The translations under genes were made by a program, and so were the position numbers. From an uncultured Eubacteriales bacterium (GTDB taxonomy: Bacteria; Bacillota; Clostridia; Tissierellales; Peptoniphilaceae), in the NCBI GenBank assembly GCA_900540185.1, contig UQFH01000008.1, positions 32,584-96,583 on the forward strand: a DNA stretch of 64,000 nucleotides. Reading direction: 5' to 3'. Below are positions 28,339 to 37,331 of this stretch, one piece after another (the first letter of the stretch is position 1; every line of letters starts with the position of its first letter). Under the pieces are notes generated by a model. It had not been told where the DNA came from. It saw only the letters and a list, made by a program, of their open reading frames with translations, and did no database searches.

Positions 28339-29487
28339 ATGAAAAATTTATATGAAGTATTAGAGGTTGAAGAAACTGCTTCAATCGACGAAATAAAGAA
28401 AAGTTATAGACGTTTGGCAAAAAAATACCATCCTGATTTGAATCCTGACGACCCGGAGAGTGCAGAAAAATTTAAAGAGGTTACTGCGGCTTATGAGGTC
28501 CTTTCAGATCAAGAAAAAAGAACTATGTATGATAATTATGGAACCACAGACGCTCAAGCAGGTGGCGGATTCGGTTATGATGATATATTCAGCGATATAT
28601 TCGGAGACATTTTCGGCGGAATGGGTTTTGGCGGATTCAGCTCAAACAGAGCTGCAAGCAACCAAAAACCGGGGCAAGATAGAATGGTTTATATAGATTT
28701 TGACCTTAAAGAAACGCTTACAGAGCAAACTGTGGACATCGAATATGATAGAGTTGAAGACTGCGAGAAATGTCATGGAACAGGTGCGAAGTCAAAAGAC
28801 GATGTAGAAGTATGTAAGACTTGCCAAGGTAGAGGCCGTGTAAGACAAGTTAAACAGACTTTATTTGGGCAAATGCAAACTGATACTGTTTGCCCGGACT
28901 GTAACGGAACGGGAAAAGTTGTCAAAGAAAAGTGTGATGAATGCGGCGGCTCAGGAAGAAAATCCAAAAAGATTAAAAAGTCGGTTAAAATTCCAAAAGG
29001 TGTAACAGACGGCATCGTATTAAACTTGGGGGCTTATGGGGACGACGGCATAAACGGAGGAAGACGTGGAAATTTATATGCTGAGATTCACGTAAGAAAT
29101 CCTTACGGTTATGAAATTCAAGATACAAATCTTGTGAAGGAATATAAGATTTCATTCTCGGAAGCCGCTTTAGGCACTAGAAAAAAATTCGAAACCCTTG
29201 ACGGAGAAGAAGAAATCGTTATACCTGAAGGCACACAAAATGGGGATTATATAACAATTTCGAAAAAAGGCTTATATAAATACAATTCAAATACACGTGG
29301 CGATATGTATTTGGTTTTTAAAGTTGTCACACCGACAAATTTGTCAAAACGTCAAAAGGAAATTTTAAGGGAGCTTGATGAAGAAAATGAGCTCAATGAC
29401 CCTCCACCCTTTTCAGGGATAAGGTCAAAGTTTAAGAATATATATTTCAAAATAAAAAATGCTATTAGAAGGATGTTTGCACGATGA
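28339..29487 (+). CDS. dnaJ: Chaperone DnaJ (Hsp40)
   Basis: A 382-residue type I DnaJ. The J domain (1-68) has [20 protein letters not shown] and the HPD motif in [11 protein letters not shown]; a Gly/Phe-rich linker follows ([19 protein letters not shown]); four zinc-finger repeats [24 protein letters not shown] and CDECGGSG lie at about 143-205; the rest is the substrate-binding C-terminal domain. ATG at 28339 is preferred over the TTG at 28336 given AAAGG 8 bases upstream. It stimulates DnaK ATPase. The end overlaps prmA by 4 bases. Confidence 0.97.
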   Translation: MKNLYEVLEVEETASIDEIKKSYRRLAKKYHPDLNPDDPESAEKFKEVTAAYEVLSDQEKRTMYDNYGTTDAQAGGGFGYDDIFSDIFGDIFGGMGFGGFSSNRAASNQKPGQDRMVYIDFDLKETLTEQTVDIEYDRVEDCEKCHGTGAKSKDDVEVCKTCQGRGRVRQVKQTLFGQMQTDTVCPDCNGTGKVVKEKCDECGGSGRKSKKIKKSVKIPKGVTDGIVLNLGAYGDDGINGGRRGNLYAEIHVRNPYGYEIQDTNLVKEYKISFSEAALGTRKKFETLDGEEEIVIPEGTQNGDYITISKKGLYKYNSNTRGDMYLVFKVVTPTNLSKRQKEILRELDEENELNDPPPFSGIRSKFKNIYFKIKNAIRRMFAR

Positions 29488-30359
29488 TAGAAGTTTCATT
29501 AAAAGTAAATAGGAGTTTGGAAGAAGAAATCACTACAAAACTTATTATGTTCGGGATAACCTCATTCGAAGTTTTGGATGACAATTTGAGCGACAGTCTT
29601 AAACTTTCCGAAAAGAATTGGGACTATATTGATAAAAAAGAAAAAACGGATTTTATAACTTTTAAAGTATATTTGGAAGACGATGAGGTTCAAGAATTTC
29701 TTAAAGAAATTGATCTCGAAGGAGAATGTGAGATTTCAAAAAAATCAATCGAAGAAAAAGACTACGAAAATGATTGGAAAAATTATTTTCACACAATAGA
29801 TGTTTCGAAGGAATTAAAAGTTGTACCGCTTTGGGAAGAACACACCGACGCGGATGTTGTTATAAATCCCGGAATGGCTTTCGGCACAGGAAGTCACGAA
29901 ACCACTTATATGTGTCTCAAAGAGATTGATAAATATCGTCCGGATGGGGAAATTGTAGACGTAGGAACGGGAAGCGGGATTCTCGCTATTTCTGCTGCAA
30001 AGCTTTCAGGCGCCGTTGTAGATGCTTATGAAATCGATGCTTTAGCTATAAAATCGGCAAATCAAAATGTGAAGTTGAATAATGTTGAGGAAAAGGTGAA
30101 TGTAATTCATGGAGATTTCAGGGATTATGATGTCAAGATTTACGATACCGTAATTTCAAATATATATGCTGAAACTCTATGTGAAATGATGCCGGAGTTT
30201 TCTAAGCGTATTAAATCGCAAGGACTAATAATTCTGTCGGGCATAGTCAATGAAAAAGAAGACATGGTTAGAGATGCTTTACAAAAAAATAATTTTGAAA
30301 TTGTAAGTTCAAACAAACAAAACGGTTGGTCGGAGATTACGGGTAGATTTAATGGATAG
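29484..30359 (+). CDS. prmA: Ribosomal protein L11 methyltransferase
   Basis: A 291-residue PrmA. The N-terminal substrate domain is followed by the SAM-binding fold: [53 protein letters not shown] and [13 protein letters not shown] (post-I and motif IV-like NIY). It methylates L11 in the ribosome. Order dnaJ-prmA-rsmE-mtaB is ancestral in Firmicutes. It overlaps dnaJ by 4 and rsmE by 8 bases. Confidence 0.95.
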   Translation: MIEVSLKVNRSLEEEITTKLIMFGITSFEVLDDNLSDSLKLSEKNWDYIDKKEKTDFITFKVYLEDDEVQEFLKEIDLEGECEISKKSIEEKDYENDWKNYFHTIDVSKELKVVPLWEEHTDADVVINPGMAFGTGSHETTYMCLKEIDKYRPDGEIVDVGTGSGILAISAAKLSGAVVDAYEIDALAIKSANQNVKLNNVEEKVNVIHGDFRDYDVKIYDTVISNIYAETLCEMMPEFSKRIKSQGLIILSGIVNEKEDMVRDALQKNNFEIVSSNKQNGWSEITGRFNG

Positions 30360-31077
30360 GATTTTTATCGAAGACACAGTAATAACCGGAGAAGATTTCA
30401 GACATGTTATTAAAAGTCAAAGGCACACGTTAGGTGATACGCTTGAGGTTGTTTTAGATGAAGAACTCTATTTGGCAGAAATTTCTGAAGTTTCAAAGAA
30501 CAGTTTTTCTGTTAAGCTCATAGAAGAAATAAAGGAAGACACGAATAAATTAAAAATATATTTGTTCCAAGGATATATTCCGAAGAAAAAAATGGAACAC
30601 GTTTTTAAAATGAACGGAATGCTCGGTGTCGAAAAATTTATTCCGACTATTACTGAAAGATGTTATGAAAAACGTATTGAGGATTTTTCAAACGAAAGGT
30701 GCTATTCTATTTTAAAGGACAGCGCCGAAGTATCAAAGTCGATAAAAATTCCCGAAATTTCAGAGAATATGGATTTTAAAGAGGCAATAGAATTTTCTAA
30801 AACTTTGGACTATTCGGTGATTCTTTATGAAGACGAAAATGTGAATTGCATTTATGACTTTTTAAAAGATGTTGATGTAACTTACCCTAGAGAGAGTTCA
30901 ATTGGGATTTTTGTTGGACCTGAAGGCGGTTTTTCAGAGGAGGAAGTGTTATTTGCAAAAGACAGAGGAGTAAAATCTATTAGGTTGTTTAGAAATATAT
31001 TGAGAACAGAATACGCTGCATTCTCCGCTATTTCTTCAATACTCACCTATTATGAAAGGAATAAATATGAAAGTTAA
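30352..31077 (+). CDS. rsmE: 16S rRNA m3U1498 methyltransferase
   Basis: A 241-residue SPOUT-fold methyltransferase. Motifs: VIKSQRHTLGDTLEVV in the N-terminal PUA-like part, IPKKKMEHVFKMNGMLGVEK, and the knot signature FVGPEGGFSEEEV followed by SIRLFRNILRTEYAAFSA. RsmE methylates U1498 in the decoding region of 16S rRNA. The start at 30352 overlaps the prmA end; the gene end overlaps mtaB by 11 bases. Confidence 0.94.
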   Translation: MDRIFIEDTVITGEDFRHVIKSQRHTLGDTLEVVLDEELYLAEISEVSKNSFSVKLIEEIKEDTNKLKIYLFQGYIPKKKMEHVFKMNGMLGVEKFIPTITERCYEKRIEDFSNERCYSILKDSAEVSKSIKIPEISENMDFKEAIEFSKTLDYSVILYEDENVNCIYDFLKDVDVTYPRESSIGIFVGPEGGFSEEEVLFAKDRGVKSIRLFRNILRTEYAAFSAISSILTYYERNKYES

Positions 31078-32359
31078 AATTAAAACTCTGGGTTGCAAAG
31101 TGAATTTTGTTGAAAGTCTTGCGCTTGAAGAAAGGCTTAGAAAAGCGGGATTTGAAATAGTCGATTCAAATGAAGAAATATGCGACATTTTTATTTTAAA
31201 TTCATGCAGCGTCACAAATGAAAGTGACAAGAAATCAAGACAGGCTTTAAGTAGAAATCGCAAAATGAATCCTGATAATTACTCTGTGATTATGGGGTGT
31301 TATAGTCAAGTATCAAAAGATGAGCTTTTAGAAAACAAAAATGTAAATCTTGTTGTCGGAAATAAGGACAAGCTTGATATCTCATATTTAATGAATTTAG
31401 GTAAAGACAAGGGCGAAAAAGTTTATGATATTTCAAAATATATAGAATTTGAAGATTTGCCGCTCCACGGAACGGGTGAAAAAACAAGAGGATTTATAAA
31501 AATTGAAGACGGCTGCGATAATTTTTGCTCATATTGCATAATTCCTTTTGCAAGGGGAAGAGTAAGGTCGAGAAGTATTGAATCAATAAAGAAAGAAGCA
31601 ACATCACTCGGACAGAATGCAAAAGAAATTGTTATAACGGGAATTGAAGTTGCATCGTATGGAAAAGATTTAAAAGATGTGACGCTCATTGATGCAATTG
31701 AAGCGGTGCACGAAGCGGCGCCGAATGTTAGAATAAGACTTTCAAGTCTTGAAATTTCAGTTATAACTGATGATTTTTTAAGGAGACTCAAAAACATAAG
31801 TCAGTTCTGTGACCAATTTCATTTGTCACTTCAAAGCGGTTCGGATAATGTTTTAAAAGCGATGAATCGAAAATACAACAAGGAAACTTTTAAGAAAAAA
31901 GTTGATTTGATTAGAACTTATTATCCAAATGCAGGAATCACAACTGATATTATCGTTGGTTTTCCCGGAGAAACGGAAGAGGACCACGAGAGCACAGTTC
32001 AGTATTTAAAGGATTTAAAACTTTCGAGGATCCACATTTTTCCATACTCTATAAGAAAAGGCACAAAAGCTGCGGATATGGAGCAAGTTGATGGAAATAT
32101 AAAAATTCGAAGAAAGAATGAACTTGATAAATTGGGAGAAGAGCTTCAAGATGAATTTAAAAATTCACTTTTAAATAAAAAGGAAGAAGTTTTGATTGAA
32201 GAAAGAACAAAAGGATTTTTCACGGGATACACAAGAAACTATGTAAAGGCAGAAATATCTTGTGATGAGTATCCGGATTTAAAATTAAACAGCGTTGTGA
32301 GTGCAATGCTTGTTGAAGAAAAGGGGGAAAAGAAATGGATTGTTTGTTCTGCAAAATAA
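31067..32359 (+). CDS. mtaB: tRNA t6A37 methylthiotransferase MtaB
   Basis: A 430-residue radical SAM methylthiotransferase that makes ms2t6A at position 37 of ANN-decoding tRNAs. The N-terminal cluster domain has TLGCKVNFVES, NSCSVTNESDKKSRQ and GCYSQVSKDE (three Cys); the radical SAM core has GCDNFCSYCIIPFARGR; a TRAM domain closes the protein. The start at 31067 is chosen since AAAGGA lies 6-7 bases before it and KVKIKTLGCKVN is the family N terminus. The 3' end overlaps hinT by 25 bases. Confidence 0.93.
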   Translation: MKVKIKTLGCKVNFVESLALEERLRKAGFEIVDSNEEICDIFILNSCSVTNESDKKSRQALSRNRKMNPDNYSVIMGCYSQVSKDELLENKNVNLVVGNKDKLDISYLMNLGKDKGEKVYDISKYIEFEDLPLHGTGEKTRGFIKIEDGCDNFCSYCIIPFARGRVRSRSIESIKKEATSLGQNAKEIVITGIEVASYGKDLKDVTLIDAIEAVHEAAPNVRIRLSSLEISVITDDFLRRLKNISQFCDQFHLSLQSGSDNVLKAMNRKYNKETFKKKVDLIRTYYPNAGITTDIIVGFPGETEEDHESTVQYLKDLKLSRIHIFPYSIRKGTKAADMEQVDGNIKIRRKNELDKLGEELQDEFKNSLLNKKEEVLIEERTKGFFTGYTRNYVKAEISCDEYPDLKLNSVVSAMLVEEKGEKKWIVCSAK

Positions 32360-32673
32360 TTGAAGGAGAAATACCTTCTACAAAGGTGTATGAAGATGAT
32401 ATTTGCTATGCATTCAGGGATATAAATCCGGTTGCGCCGACACATATTCTCGTAATTCCAAAGAAACATATTGACGGTCTTGACACATGCGACGAAGGAG
32501 ACAAGGAAATACTAAGTCATATTTTGTCAATCATAAAACTGATTGCAAGAGAAGAGAAATTGACTGATGGATATCGAGTAATTTCAAACGTTGGCGAAGA
32601 TGGAGGACAGTCTGTTCGTCATTTGCATTTTCATCTCATAGGTGGAAAAAAATTAGGTTGGAATTTTGATTAA
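32335..32673 (+). CDS. hinT: HIT-family nucleotide hydrolase (HinT-like)
   Basis: A 112-residue HIT protein. It begins CLFCKIIEGEIPSTKVYEDD, has HILVIPKKHI and ends with the HIT motif VRHLHFHLIGGK (HxHxH), so the catalytic His is present. HinT enzymes hydrolyse AMP-lysine and similar phosphoramidates. The start lies inside mtaB, with AAGGGGGAAAAG directly upstream; overlap is 25 bases. In Bacillus the HIT gene is elsewhere, so its place between mtaB and rpsU is a feature of this branch of anaerobes. Confidence 0.92.
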   Translation: MDCLFCKIIEGEIPSTKVYEDDICYAFRDINPVAPTHILVIPKKHIDGLDTCDEGDKEILSHILSIIKLIAREEKLTDGYRVISNVGEDGGQSVRHLHFHLIGGKKLGWNFD

Positions 32674-32677
32674 ATAC

Positions 32678-32706
32678 TTGATTTTTTGATAAACTATGTG
32701 TATAAT
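32678..32706 (+). promoter_or_regulatory. Promoter of rpsU-yqeY
   Basis: TTGATT (32678-32683), 17-base spacer, TATAAT (32701-32706). The rpsU ATG at 32753 is preceded by the strong site GGAAGGGGGGAAG. Confidence 0.75.
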
Positions 32707-32752
32707 ATTGAATAGAGCGTTGTGGATAACCTTATGGAAGGGGGGAAGATAA

Positions 32753-32935
32753 ATGTCAGAAATCAAAGTTGGAGAAAATGAATCCCTAGATAGTGCTCTA
32801 AAGCGCTTCAAGAGACAATGTGCTCGCTCAGGAGTAATGGGTGAAGTTAGAAAAAGAGAACATTATGAAAAACCTAGCGTTAGAAGAAAACTTAAATCTC
32901 AAGCAGCTAGAAAAAAGAGACGTAAAGGATTTTAG
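32753..32935 (+). CDS. rpsU: 30S ribosomal protein S21
   Basis: A 60-residue, strongly basic S21: [20 protein letters not shown], then [20 protein letters not shown] and an Arg/Lys-rich tail. It binds near the 3' end of 16S rRNA. It has its own promoter and a very strong ribosome-binding site, and is followed by yqeY after 3 bases, as in Bacillus. Confidence 0.96.
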   Translation: MSEIKVGENESLDSALKRFKRQCARSGVMGEVRKREHYEKPSVRRKLKSQAARKKRRKGF

Positions 32936-32938
32936 TTT

Positions 32939-33391
32939 ATGTCATTAAAAGAACGTTTGATGGATGATTTAAAAACTTCCATGAAAGAGAAACAAACTCT
33001 TAGAAAAAATACTATCACAATGCTCAGATCTCGTATAAAACAATATGAGGTTGACAACAGATTGACTGCTGATGATGATTTAATTATGCAGATGATTCAA
33101 AAGGAAATAAAAGAAAGAAACGATACGCTGGATTCTCTCAAAGGCACAGATAGAGCAGAACTTATAAAAGATACGGAAGAAGAAATTTCATATCTTTCCG
33201 AGTATTTACCAAAACAAATGGACGACGAAGAGTTAAATGATTTGGTTAGTGCTGTAGTAGCTGAAGTTGGAGCAACATCCATGAAAGACATGGGTGCTGT
33301 TATGAAATTGGCTAAGGAAAGAAGCGAATCTAGAGTAGATGCTAAGAGATTATCTGAAGCGGTGAAAGCAAAATTAGGCTCACTAAAATAG
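32939..33391 (+). CDS. yqeY: GatB/YqeY domain protein
   Basis: A 150-residue YqeY-type protein, all-helical and related to the tRNA-binding tail of GatB. Motifs: LKERLMDDLKTSMKEKQTLR, IQKEIKERNDTLDSL, EISYLSEYLPKQMDDEEL and a C-terminal MGAVMKLAKERSESRVD block. Stand-alone YqeY function is not settled; a tRNA-related role is assumed from GatB. It is paired with rpsU, as in many Firmicutes. A hairpin at its stop codon probably ends the unit. Confidence 0.9.
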   Translation: MSLKERLMDDLKTSMKEKQTLRKNTITMLRSRIKQYEVDNRLTADDDLIMQMIQKEIKERNDTLDSLKGTDRAELIKDTEEEISYLSEYLPKQMDDEELNDLVSAVVAEVGATSMKDMGAVMKLAKERSESRVDAKRLSEAVKAKLGSLK

Positions 33392-33404
33392 GTGGGCTAT
33401 TTTT
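33378..33404 (+). terminator. Terminator overlapping the yqeY stop
   Basis: GCTCACT / AGGTGGGC stem (with G-U pairs) around the TAG stop, then TATTTTTG. Moderate strength. Confidence 0.5.
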
Positions 33405-33472
33405 GTGTAAAAATTTAATTAAATAGTTTAACTATGCCTTTTTCGGGTAATATGTAATTAAAGGAGGTAGTT

Positions 33473-34114
33473 ATGGATAAAACTATTGAAATGTTAAAAA
33501 ACATTCCGAATTTGGCAGTGCTTTTGATTTTTTTAATTTCAGTTGCGTGTCTTATTTCGTCGCTATTTGTCAATAAGAAATTTAATCTTGTTGCGGGGAT
33601 ATTGCTTATGATTGCATACATAGCGATAGTGCTTTTAAAAGATAACAAATATTTTGTTTATCTTATATTAAGTACGGTCGGGATTTTCATGCTTTTCATG
33701 GAGCTTATGGTTCCGGGAGTCCAAGTTTTCGGATTATTTGGTCTTGCGTTTTTGGGCGTAGGATTTTACGGAACGTTTGACGATGTTTTGTCAACAATTT
33801 TGGGACTCTCACTCACAGTTTTGATTGCAATTTTTCTCATTTACTATTACATCAAGAAAGGTTACAGGGTAAAGGGAATGGAAAAATTCATTCTGAACCA
33901 AAAAAGTTCTGCGGAAGAGGGATACCTGGCAGTTGATTTTCCCGATTTGACAGGCAAGAGGGGAGTTACGACAACACCTCTTAGGCCGAGCGGTTTTGGA
34001 ATAATTGATGATAAAAAATACGACCTCTACAGTTACGAAGGATTTATACCGAAGGATACAAAAATAGAGGTAATAAAAGTTGAATCTATGAAAATTTATG
34101 TAAGGAGGATTTAA
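33473..34114 (+). CDS. nfeD: NfeD-like membrane protein
   Basis: A 213-residue NfeD-family protein: about five hydrophobic segments (roughly 15-33, 38-56, 60-80, 84-101, 103-126) followed by a C-terminal OB-fold-like domain with GKRGVTTTPLRPSG and YEGFIPKDTKIEVIKVE. It lacks the N-terminal ClpP-like protease of long NfeD. It is coupled without gap to floA, the usual NfeD-flotillin pair that organises membrane microdomains. AAAGGAGG precedes the ATG. Confidence 0.9.
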   Translation: MDKTIEMLKNIPNLAVLLIFLISVACLISSLFVNKKFNLVAGILLMIAYIAIVLLKDNKYFVYLILSTVGIFMLFMELMVPGVQVFGLFGLAFLGVGFYGTFDDVLSTILGLSLTVLIAIFLIYYYIKKGYRVKGMEKFILNQKSSAEEGYLAVDFPDLTGKRGVTTTPLRPSGFGIIDDKKYDLYSYEGFIPKDTKIEVIKVESMKIYVRRI

Positions 34115-35095
34115 ATGGACAACATTTTAAGCAGTTTAGGACCGATTTTCACGGTCGGATTGGTTTTTATTCTATTAGTAATATTTCTCTCATTCGTTCC
34201 GTTGGGACTTTGGATAACGGCTTTCTTCTCGGGAGTAAAAGTTGGAATCACAACTCTTGTCGGAATGAAATTAAGAAGAGTTCCACCGAGAAAAATTATA
34301 AATCCAATGATTAAAGCGACAAAAGCAGGTTTGGATTTAAAACTTGACGAGCTTGAAGCTCACTATCTTGCAGGTGGTAATGTCGATACATTGGTCGATG
34401 CGCTTATTGCTGCACAAAGGGCAAATATCGAGCTTGAATTTAAGAGAGCTGCTGCTATAGACTTGGCAGGTCGTAATGTTTTGGAAGCTGTACGAGTAAG
34501 CGTAAACCCAAAAGTTATTGAAACACCGAATATTGCAGCTGTAAGTAAAGACGGTATCGAAGTTATTGTTAAAGCAAGAGTCACTGTAAGAGCAAATATC
34601 GAAAGACTTGTCGGTGGTGCCGGCGAAGAAACAATTATAGCAAGAGTCGGGGAAGGTATTGTTACCACTGTCGGTAGCAGTAATACACACAAAGAAGTTC
34701 TTGAAAATCCGGACAGCATTTCAACAACAGTTTTGGAAAAAGGACTTGACTCCGGAACTGCATTTGAAATTTTATCAATTGATATTGCCGATGTCGACGT
34801 CGGAAGAAATATCGGCGCACATCTTCAAACAGACCAAGCTGAAGCAGACATGAGAATTGCACAAGCAAGAGCTGAAGAAAGACGTGCAATGGCTGTTGCA
34901 AAAGAACAAGAAATGAAAGCGGAAGTTCAAGAAAAAAGAGCGCTCGTTGTCGAAGCGGAATCACAAGTTCCTTTGGCAATTGCGGAAGCTTTAAAATCTG
35001 GGAACTTAGGCGTTATGGATTATTATAAATTGAATAATATAAAAGCGGACACGGATATGAGAAATTCTATAGGCGGAGTAAAATCTGATAAATGA
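34115..35095 (+). CDS. floA: Flotillin-like protein FloA
   Basis: A 326-residue flotillin of the bacterial FloA/YqfA type. A membrane segment at residues about 13-40 is followed by [20 protein letters not shown], the SPHB region ([18 protein letters not shown]) and a helical Ala/Glu-rich part ([20 protein letters not shown]). FloA scaffolds ordered membrane domains and works with NfeD. The ATG directly follows the nfeD stop and has GGAGG upstream; the 3' end overlaps the next gene by 4 bases. Confidence 0.95.
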   Translation: MDNILSSLGPIFTVGLVFILLVIFLSFVPLGLWITAFFSGVKVGITTLVGMKLRRVPPRKIINPMIKATKAGLDLKLDELEAHYLAGGNVDTLVDALIAAQRANIELEFKRAAAIDLAGRNVLEAVRVSVNPKVIETPNIAAVSKDGIEVIVKARVTVRANIERLVGGAGEETIIARVGEGIVTTVGSSNTHKEVLENPDSISTTVLEKGLDSGTAFEILSIDIADVDVGRNIGAHLQTDQAEADMRIAQARAEERRAMAVAKEQEMKAEVQEKRALVVEAESQVPLAIAEALKSGNLGVMDYYKLNNIKADTDMRNSIGGVKSDK

Positions 35096-35634
35096 GTTAT
35101 TTCATAGCGATTGTCCTGATAATTTTAAAAATAGTAGATTCAATTTATGAGAATAACAACAAGAAAACTATAGAGAAAAAAACACCGAAAAAAGATAATA
35201 CTGAACAGATAAAGAATCGAATTGATAATATCAAAGACGAAGACATGAAGACAAGATTGACCAAGCTATTGAAAAATGCAGAGGCGGAATTTTCGGATGA
35301 ATCTGAAAAGGAAAAGACTTTGAACAAAAAGCTCGAAGAAAAGCGTAAGAAAATCAGCCAGAAGAAAAACGAACCGACGATAAATGCGGATAAAAAAATT
35401 AAAAAATCGGCTATAGTTGATTCGAGAAGTATGGAAAATGCAATTCCGCATACAGACGATTCTGTTTACAGTCACATGATAAAAAACGAATGTGGAATCG
35501 AGCACGGACTTGGAAAATCCCTTTATGAAAAAGAAGAACATGAATCAAGATTTCTTGAAGATATAAATGAGGCGGACTTAAAAAAATATGTCGCAATGAA
35601 AGAGATATTGGACGAGCCGGTCTCAATGAAGTAA
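35092..35634 (+). CDS. Hypothetical membrane-anchored charged protein next to floA
   Basis: A 180-residue protein with one N-terminal membrane segment (about 2-17, [17 protein letters not shown]) and then a long, highly charged, Lys/Glu-rich tail with predicted coil-forming stretches near 40-95 and a more conserved-looking end ([32 protein letters not shown]). I do not recognise a family. It overlaps floA by 4 bases and precedes phoH by 9, the place where Bacillus carries yqfB-yqfC-yqfD. A role as partner of the flotillin domain is a reasonable inference from position and topology. Confidence 0.65.
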   Translation: MSYFIAIVLIILKIVDSIYENNNKKTIEKKTPKKDNTEQIKNRIDNIKDEDMKTRLTKLLKNAEAEFSDESEKEKTLNKKLEEKRKKISQKKNEPTINADKKIKKSAIVDSRSMENAIPHTDDSVYSHMIKNECGIEHGLGKSLYEKEEHESRFLEDINEADLKKYVAMKEILDEPVSMK

Positions 35635-35643
35635 GGAGACTTA

Positions 35644-36636
35644 ATGACTGAATTTGTAGTTAAAGATATGTTAACTGTAAAAAACATAGTTGGACAATTG
35701 GATCAAAATATAAATCTCATAATGGAAAAATTGGATGTAAAAATATCCATTTCCGATGACACATTTAAAATCGACGGAGAAAATTCCGAGATTGCAAAGA
35801 ATGTACTCATGGTGCTTTCGAAAAAAAGCAAGAACGGTGATGTTGATCTAAATGATATATCATATATCATCGATCTTGCACGCGAACACAGGGAAAATGA
35901 GGTTTTAAATCTAAATGACAAACCTATTGCATTCACCGCAAACGGCAGAAGTTTATTCCCGAAAACAATTGGGCAAAAAAGATATATTGAATCAATCAAT
36001 AACAATGACATTGTCTTTGGGACAGGCCCTGCCGGAACCGGAAAGACATATCTTGCGATCGCACTTGCTTGCCAAGCGTTTAGAAACAAACAATTTGAAA
36101 GAATTATACTCACCAGACCGGCAGTTGAAGCCGGTGAAAGTCTTGGATTTTTGCCGGGAGACTTAAAAGAAAAAGTCGATCCGTATCTAAGACCTGTTTA
36201 TGATGCGCTTTTTGAAATAATAGGCGGAGAACAATACCAAAAATACATTGAAAAAGGTTTGATTGAAATTGCTCCGCTTGCATATATGAGAGGAAGAACT
36301 CTCGATAAAAGCTTTATAATATTGGACGAAGCTCAAAACACAACTCCTGAACAAATGAAAATGTTTTTGACAAGACTTGGTTATTCATCAAAGATGGTTA
36401 TCACAGGCGACCTAACACAGACCGACTTGCCGAGAGGAAAGATGAGTGGACTAAAAAACGCAATAGGACTTTTGAGACACACAAAGGGAATCGGAATCGA
36501 AGAACTTCAAAAAGTTGACATTGTTAGACACCCGCTTGTTCGAAAAGTGATTGAAGTATATGAACAGGAAGCTTTGCGTTTGGAAAAAATAAGAGAAGAA
36601 AAAAAGAAAGAAAAAGAAAACAAAGATGAAGAATAA
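35644..36636 (+). CDS. phoH: PhoH-family ATPase
   Basis: A 330-residue PhoH-like protein. The N-terminal part is a small KH-like region; the ATPase core has Walker A GTGPAGTGKTYLA, RPAVEAGESLGFLPGDLKEK, YMRGRTLDKSFIILDEAQN (Walker B) and TGDLTQTDLPRGKMSGL. The charged tail (LEKIREEKKKEKENKDEE) is longer than usual. PhoH proteins are thought to act in RNA metabolism with YbeY, encoded next (overlap 11 bases). In Bacillus pgpH (yqfF) lies between the two; it is missing here. Confidence 0.94.
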   Translation: MTEFVVKDMLTVKNIVGQLDQNINLIMEKLDVKISISDDTFKIDGENSEIAKNVLMVLSKKSKNGDVDLNDISYIIDLAREHRENEVLNLNDKPIAFTANGRSLFPKTIGQKRYIESINNNDIVFGTGPAGTGKTYLAIALACQAFRNKQFERIILTRPAVEAGESLGFLPGDLKEKVDPYLRPVYDALFEIIGGEQYQKYIEKGLIEIAPLAYMRGRTLDKSFIILDEAQNTTPEQMKMFLTRLGYSSKMVITGDLTQTDLPRGKMSGLKNAIGLLRHTKGIGIEELQKVDIVRHPLVRKVIEVYEQEALRLEKIREEKKKEKENKDEE

Positions 36637-37099
36637 TTTGGAGAGAAAAATAAAGGGAAACAAAACCTTTTATTTTGATAAATTTGAATTGAGCATATCA
36701 ACCGGCACACAATTTTTGTGTGTCGATGATTTATATTGCCTAAAAAATATAATTGAGAAAACACTTAGAGTTGTCGACTTCAGATATTATACTCAAATAT
36801 CACTGAGCATCGTGACACCCGGAGAAATTCGAGATTTGAATAATAGATTCAGGGGAATCGATAGAGTGACGGACGTTTTAAGCTTTCCGCTGGATATGGA
36901 AACCGGAATTTTGGGAGATGTTGTAATCTGTAAAAAAGTTTGCACCAAGCAAGCGAAACTCTATGGAAATTCATTTCAAAGAGAACTTATGTATCTTACA
37001 TGTCATAGCATTTTGCACCTTATTGGATATGACCATATGAATAAAAGAGACAAGAGAATTATGCGGGATTTAGAGAAACAAGTTATGAGAGAAATTTAA
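36626..37099 (+). CDS. ybeY: Endoribonuclease YbeY
   Basis: A 157-residue YbeY, a zinc endoribonuclease for 16S rRNA maturation and ribosome quality control. The zinc motif is HSILHLIGYDHMN (HxxxHxxxxxH), and FRGIDRVTDVLSFPL with ILGDVVICKKV are the other conserved blocks. The first 30 residues are unusually basic. It overlaps phoH by 11 bases and is followed by a terminator. Confidence 0.94.
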   Translation: MKNNLERKIKGNKTFYFDKFELSISTGTQFLCVDDLYCLKNIIEKTLRVVDFRYYTQISLSIVTPGEIRDLNNRFRGIDRVTDVLSFPLDMETGILGDVVICKKVCTKQAKLYGNSFQRELMYLTCHSILHLIGYDHMNKRDKRIMRDLEKQVMREI

Positions 37100-37131
37100 G
37101 AATTCTTTCGCGGTTTTAATATTCAATCTAG

Positions 37132-37168
37132 AAACAAGCCAAGCACATGTGAGGCTTGTTTTTATTTT
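37132..37168 (+). terminator. Terminator after ybeY
   Basis: AAACAAGCC / GGCTTGTTT with a 12-base loop, followed by TTATTTT. It ends the rpsU/nfeD-ybeY block before the dgkA promoter region (the 232-base gap to 37332 holds this, the -10 below, and otherwise AT-rich sequence). Confidence 0.8.
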
Positions 37169-37245
37169 AAAATTTTTCAATAACGTAAAACTATAAGTAT
37201 TATATTTATAATTCATTAAAAGAATTAAACACTTGTCAATATGGG

Positions 37246-37251
37246 TATAAT
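37246..37251 (+). promoter_or_regulatory. Candidate -10 box for the dgkA-to-nif3 gene cluster
   Basis: TATAAT in the only gap of the region from dgkA onward; the -35 is unclear (TTGTCA lies too close, 7 bases upstream). Transcription of era-recO-...-rpoD probably begins near here. Confidence 0.4.
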
Positions 37252-37331
37252 AGAACTGTGTAGATAATTATTTTATTTTCATTTTGAGATTTTGCTTTAT
37301 GAAAACTTATTGGATTGGCGGATGATTTTTT

